A stretch of DNA of 64,000 nucleotides. It comes from Sinorhizobium sp. RAC02 (lineage in GTDB: Bacteria > Pseudomonadota > Alphaproteobacteria > Rhizobiales > Rhizobiaceae). The translations under genes and the position numbers were made by a program. A model generated the notes under the pieces. It did not search any database, was not told the DNA's origin, and saw only the letters and a list, made by a program, of their open reading frames with translations. How positions within the stretch are numbered: the stretch's first letter is position 1; each line of letters begins with the position of its first letter. The stretch lies in the NCBI RefSeq assembly GCF_001713395.1, contig NZ_CP016450.1:3502501-3566500 (forward strand), written 5' to 3'. This document shows positions 61,365-64,000 of this stretch, piece by piece.

Positions 61365-62792
61365 ATGACCAGCAAGATCGTACCCGTGATCATGGCCGGC
61401 GGTAAGGGCACCCGCCTGTGGCCGCTCTCCCGCGCGTCAGCGCCAAAACAGTTCCTCGAGTTTCTCGGGGAGGCGACGCTGTTCCAGAAGACGCTGGCGC
61501 GAGTCGCGGACGCGGGCCTTTATGCGCCGCCGATCGTCGTCACCAACAATGATTTCCGCTTTCTCGTCGCCGAGCAGGCCCGCGCGGCCGGCATCGCGCT
61601 GACCTCGATCCTGCTGGAGCCCGTCGCGCGCAATACCGCGCCGGCGCTTGCCGTCGCCGCGGCCGTCATCGCGCGCCAGTTTGGCGAGCAGGCCGTCATG
61701 CAGGTGCTGGCATCGGACCACGAGATCGATGCGAACGACGTCTATTTCGCCTGCATCGCCAAGGCACAGGCCGCCGCCGAGGCCGGCCGTCTCGTCACCT
61801 TCGGCATCACGCCGAACGAACCGGCGACCGGCTACGGCTATATCGAGATCGGCGAGGACCTCGGCAACGGGGCGAATGCGGTGCGGCGTTTCGTCGAGAA
61901 GCCGGATCGTGACCGCGCGACGGCCATGCTGGCGGCGGGCGGCTATTTGTGGAACTCGGGCATGTTCATGCTGCCGGTCGGCCTGTTCCTGCGCGAACTT
62001 CGGCAATATGCGCCCGAGGTGCTGGATGCGGCGAGCGAAGCCGTTGCCAAGGCCAAACACGATCTCGATTTCGAGCGGCTGGACGAAGAGGCCTTTGCCC
62101 GGGCACCCGATATCTCCGTCGACTATGCGATCTTCGAGAAGACGCCGATCGCCGCCGTCGTACCTTCGCCGATCACCTGGTCGGATCTCGGCAGCTGGGA
62201 TTCGGTGTGGAAGACCGGCAAGCAGGATGAGGCCGGCAACGTCGCGGATGGCAGCACGACGGTGCTCGACACGCGCAATTCGCTGGTCATCTCGCGCGAC
62301 ATCCATGTCGCGGTGCAGGGTCTCGACAATATCGCGGTCATCGCCAGCGAAGACGCGGTCTATGTCGGCCGCATGGAAGACAGCCAGAATGTCGGCAAGC
62401 TGGTCAAGCATCTGGCGGCCCTGCCGAAGACGGCGAAGCTGACCGAAACCCACCCGACATCCTACCGTCCCTGGGGCGGTTACACCTCCGTGCTGAACGG
62501 CGAGCGCTTCCAGGTGAAGCGCTTGTTCGTGACACCGGGCAAGCGGCTCTCGCTGCAGAAGCACCATCATCGCTCCGAACATTGGATCGTAGTGCGCGGC
62601 ACGGCCGAGGTGACGATCGGCGATAAGACGATCCCGCTGCGCGAAAACGAATCCGTCTATATTCCGCAGGGCGAATTGCACCGCCTGGCAAATCCCGGAA
62701 AGATCCTGCTGGAGCTGATCGAGGTCCAGACGGGGTCCTATCTCGGCGAAGACGATATCATCCGCATCGAGGATGAGTTCGGCCGCGGGTAA
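61365..62792 (+). CDS. Bifunctional mannose-1-phosphate guanylyltransferase / mannose-6-phosphate isomerase
   Basis: 475 residues from ATG 61365 (an ATG three bases earlier is possible; the site is ACGAGGA). The N-terminal nucleotidyltransferase domain starts VPVIMAGGKGTRLWPLSR, with the FVEKPD and GYLWNSGMF motifs; the C-terminal cupin (KRLSLQKHHHRSEHWIVV) is the type II phosphomannose isomerase. It makes GDP-mannose for polysaccharides from fructose-6-phosphate-derived mannose phosphates. It is a ManC/CpsB/NoeJ-type enzyme; which polysaccharide it serves is unknown, as no glycan genes adjoin it. Confidence 0.94.
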   Translation: MTSKIVPVIMAGGKGTRLWPLSRASAPKQFLEFLGEATLFQKTLARVADAGLYAPPIVVTNNDFRFLVAEQARAAGIALTSILLEPVARNTAPALAVAAAVIARQFGEQAVMQVLASDHEIDANDVYFACIAKAQAAAEAGRLVTFGITPNEPATGYGYIEIGEDLGNGANAVRRFVEKPDRDRATAMLAAGGYLWNSGMFMLPVGLFLRELRQYAPEVLDAASEAVAKAKHDLDFERLDEEAFARAPDISVDYAIFEKTPIAAVVPSPITWSDLGSWDSVWKTGKQDEAGNVADGSTTVLDTRNSLVISRDIHVAVQGLDNIAVIASEDAVYVGRMEDSQNVGKLVKHLAALPKTAKLTETHPTSYRPWGGYTSVLNGERFQVKRLFVTPGKRLSLQKHHHRSEHWIVVRGTAEVTIGDKTIPLRENESVYIPQGELHRLANPGKILLELIEVQTGSYLGEDDIIRIEDEFGRG

Positions 62793-62810
62793 ATGGGGTA
62801 GGCGGCAAGG

Positions 62811-63596
62811 CTAAAGCAGCCTTGCCCCGCCCGGCGTCGCCTTGAGCGCCGTCAGCCGCCCCGTCTTGTAGCAGCCCGTATCGATGCAGATCCGGCGGGT
62901 GCCGAAAACCGCCTCCGCCCCGGCCGTATGGCCGTGGATCACGTTGATCGGCAGGCGGGGCCCTTCGCTCAGAAACGGCTCGCGAATCCACAGCAGGTCG
63001 CGATCCGTCTGGTCTTCGATCGCAATGCCCGGGCGGATGCCGGCGTGCACGAAGAGGCAGGTTCCGATCGTCGCCATGACAGGCAGGTTTTCGAGAAGGG
63101 TGACGTGTTCGTTCGGGATCGCCGCGCGCAGCATCGGCCCGATACCCGCCAGTTCCTCCGGCCGCCGCAGATGCGCCAACTCTCCGAGGCCGTAGGACCG
63201 CAAGGTCGCATCGCCTCCGACATTCATCCAGGCCGCATTGTTCGCCGGGTCATGAATGAAGCGCAGGAACGTATCGTCGTGATTGCCGCAGAGCGCGATG
63301 CGCTCGATGCCGTCGCCGTGGTCCTGCCGGGCGATATGGCTGAGCACTGCCTTCGAATCCGGCCCGCGATCGATATAGTCTCCGAGATAGATCAGCAGCG
63401 GGTCCTGCACGCCGCTTTGCCGGACATCCGCCAGGATGCGTGCTTCCAGCGCGAGCAGCGCATCGAGGCAGCCGTGGATGTCGCCGATGGCGTAGATCGT
63501 CGACCGGCGCCGGTCGATTTCGATGCGCCGTCGTGGCGGGGCGTCATGGGTGCTGGTTTCTGTATTGCGAAACATGCGGGGGAGAAGGTTTTTCAT
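62811..63596 (-). CDS. Calcineurin-type metallophosphatase (PrpA/ApaH-like)
   Basis: 261 residues from ATG 63596; the open frame extends 60 codons upstream but that part lacks conserved features and a site. Metal-binding motifs in order: GDIHGC (38-43), GDYIDRG (72-78), GNHD (104-107), the HAGIRPG histidine, and GHTAG near the C-terminus. It is a cytoplasmic serine/threonine-type phosphatase or dinucleotide-polyphosphate hydrolase; the substrate cannot be told. It converges on the mannose gene (18-base gap). Confidence 0.87.
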   Translation of the reverse strand: MKNLLPRMFRNTETSTHDAPPRRRIEIDRRRSTIYAIGDIHGCLDALLALEARILADVRQSGVQDPLLIYLGDYIDRGPDSKAVLSHIARQDHGDGIERIALCGNHDDTFLRFIHDPANNAAWMNVGGDATLRSYGLGELAHLRRPEELAGIGPMLRAAIPNEHVTLLENLPVMATIGTCLFVHAGIRPGIAIEDQTDRDLLWIREPFLSEGPRLPINVIHGHTAGAEAVFGTRRICIDTGCYKTGRLTALKATPGGARLL

Positions 63597-63655
63597 ATGG
63601 GCAGACCATAGGCGGAAGCGATTGCGCTGTGAACTGGCAAGGGGCGTGGCAGCAC

Positions 63656-64000
63656 TCAGCGCCGCTCCTGTGGCGGGCAGCGCCCGTTTGCGCGGCATTC
63701 CGTGTCGATCCATATTCCGGTTTTTGCAGCCATCGCCCGTTGCTGGACCGCAGCCAGGCGTGGCGTCGCAGCCCACGCCGCTCCCTTGGCAACGAGGCTT
63801 TCCGCCAGGTCAGCGTCACCGACACGGCACGAGACGAAGACGGCGTGGCCTGCGCGAAAATGTTCACGGCAGGCCAGTGTGCGATTGGTGATCAGGCGCT
63901 TCAGAAAAAGCCGTGCCTGCTGGCCGCAGGCGGCGATGTGCCTGTCATCGCCACGGCAAAGCCGCTTCGGGTTGACCGCCACGGCATCCGCCAGCACGTA
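63656..64000 (-). CDS. Thermonuclease (SNase-like) family protein, 3' part
   Basis: The gene enters at the right edge (open across 63997-64000) and stops at 63656, giving about 114 C-terminal residues. The pattern CGQQARLFLKRLI, then a conserved CRVGDADLAESLVAKGAAW and AAKTGIWID is that of the C-terminal half of staphylococcal-nuclease-like domains; the catalytic N-terminal part is outside the window. The cysteines near the end (DTECRANGRCPP) could form a disulfide in an exported protein. It is transcribed toward the metallophosphatase gene. Confidence 0.6.
   Translation of the reverse strand, partial: YVLADAVAVNPKRLCRGDDRHIAACGQQARLFLKRLITNRTLACREHFRAGHAVFVSCRVGDADLAESLVAKGAAWAATPRLAAVQQRAMAAKTGIWIDTECRANGRCPPQERR

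Overview
The window is a 64 kb stretch of a high-GC alphaproteobacterial chromosome, most likely family Rhizobiaceae (order Hyphomicrobiales). The basis is gene content and order: a hemD-hemC/tsaD-gpsA block, mdh-sucCDAB with lpdA, sdhCDAB, an xerC/priA neighbourhood running into an F1-only ATP synthase operon (atpHAGDC), an Omp19-like lipoprotein, an IalB-family protein, a HemY/mitofilin pair, and rhizobial-type intergenic palindromic repeats. The genus cannot be fixed from this sequence. I see no tRNA, rRNA, CRISPR array, prophage, insertion sequence or replication origin.

Layout. 1-9.6 kb: end of an IalB-like gene, a MarR/MFS efflux pair, a LysE exporter, then a TctDE-like two-component system transcribed away from a lone periplasmic binding protein and a tctCBA tricarboxylate transporter. 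9.4-19.5 kb: a short protein gene, a rhizobial repeat, a DUF475 membrane protein, an M3 oligopeptidase, a Tat-exported PhoD phosphatase preceded by tandem Pho-box-like sites, typA, a GNAT acetyltransferase, a secreted unknown, ppa and a YggT protein. 19.6-29.7 kb: a minus-strand block (hemC, hemD, a mitofilin-like protein, HemY-like, TerB-like, a class I glutamine amidotransferase) divergent from tsaD-gpsA-YciI-EVE-methyltransferase. 30.0-48.9 kb: the TCA-cycle block. It holds sdhCDA, a lipoprotein gene, sdhB and an RlaP-like nucleotidyltransferase; then an Omp19-like lipoprotein and zapE; then mdh-sucC-sucD, an unknown gene, sucA-sucB, four accessory genes and lpdA. 49.0-64.0 kb: a DUF2867 protein, a TraB/GumN protein, xerC, an AAA ATPase, priA, a small membrane protein, atpHAGDC, a mannose-1-phosphate guanylyltransferase/mannose-6-phosphate isomerase, a metallophosphatase and a partial nuclease-like gene.

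How the genes work together. The centre of the window is energy metabolism: tctCBA imports tricarboxylates or related acids, sdh and mdh-suc-lpdA run half of the TCA cycle, and atpHAGDC encodes the whole catalytic F1 sector. The Fo genes are not here, as is usual in alphaproteobacteria. Heme synthesis genes supply cofactor for respiration and adjoin a mitofilin-like membrane protein.

The most unusual features are (i) two genes of visibly lower GC embedded in the sdh and suc operons, (ii) an RlaP-like nucleotidyltransferase placed two bases after sdhB, (iii) a binding protein without ABC partners beside a TctDE-like system and an OmpR-type direct repeat, and (iv) an Ala/Lys-rich N-terminal extension on the F1 beta subunit. 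No clearly new multi-gene system stands out. The embedded genes of the TCA block are the best candidates for undescribed function.
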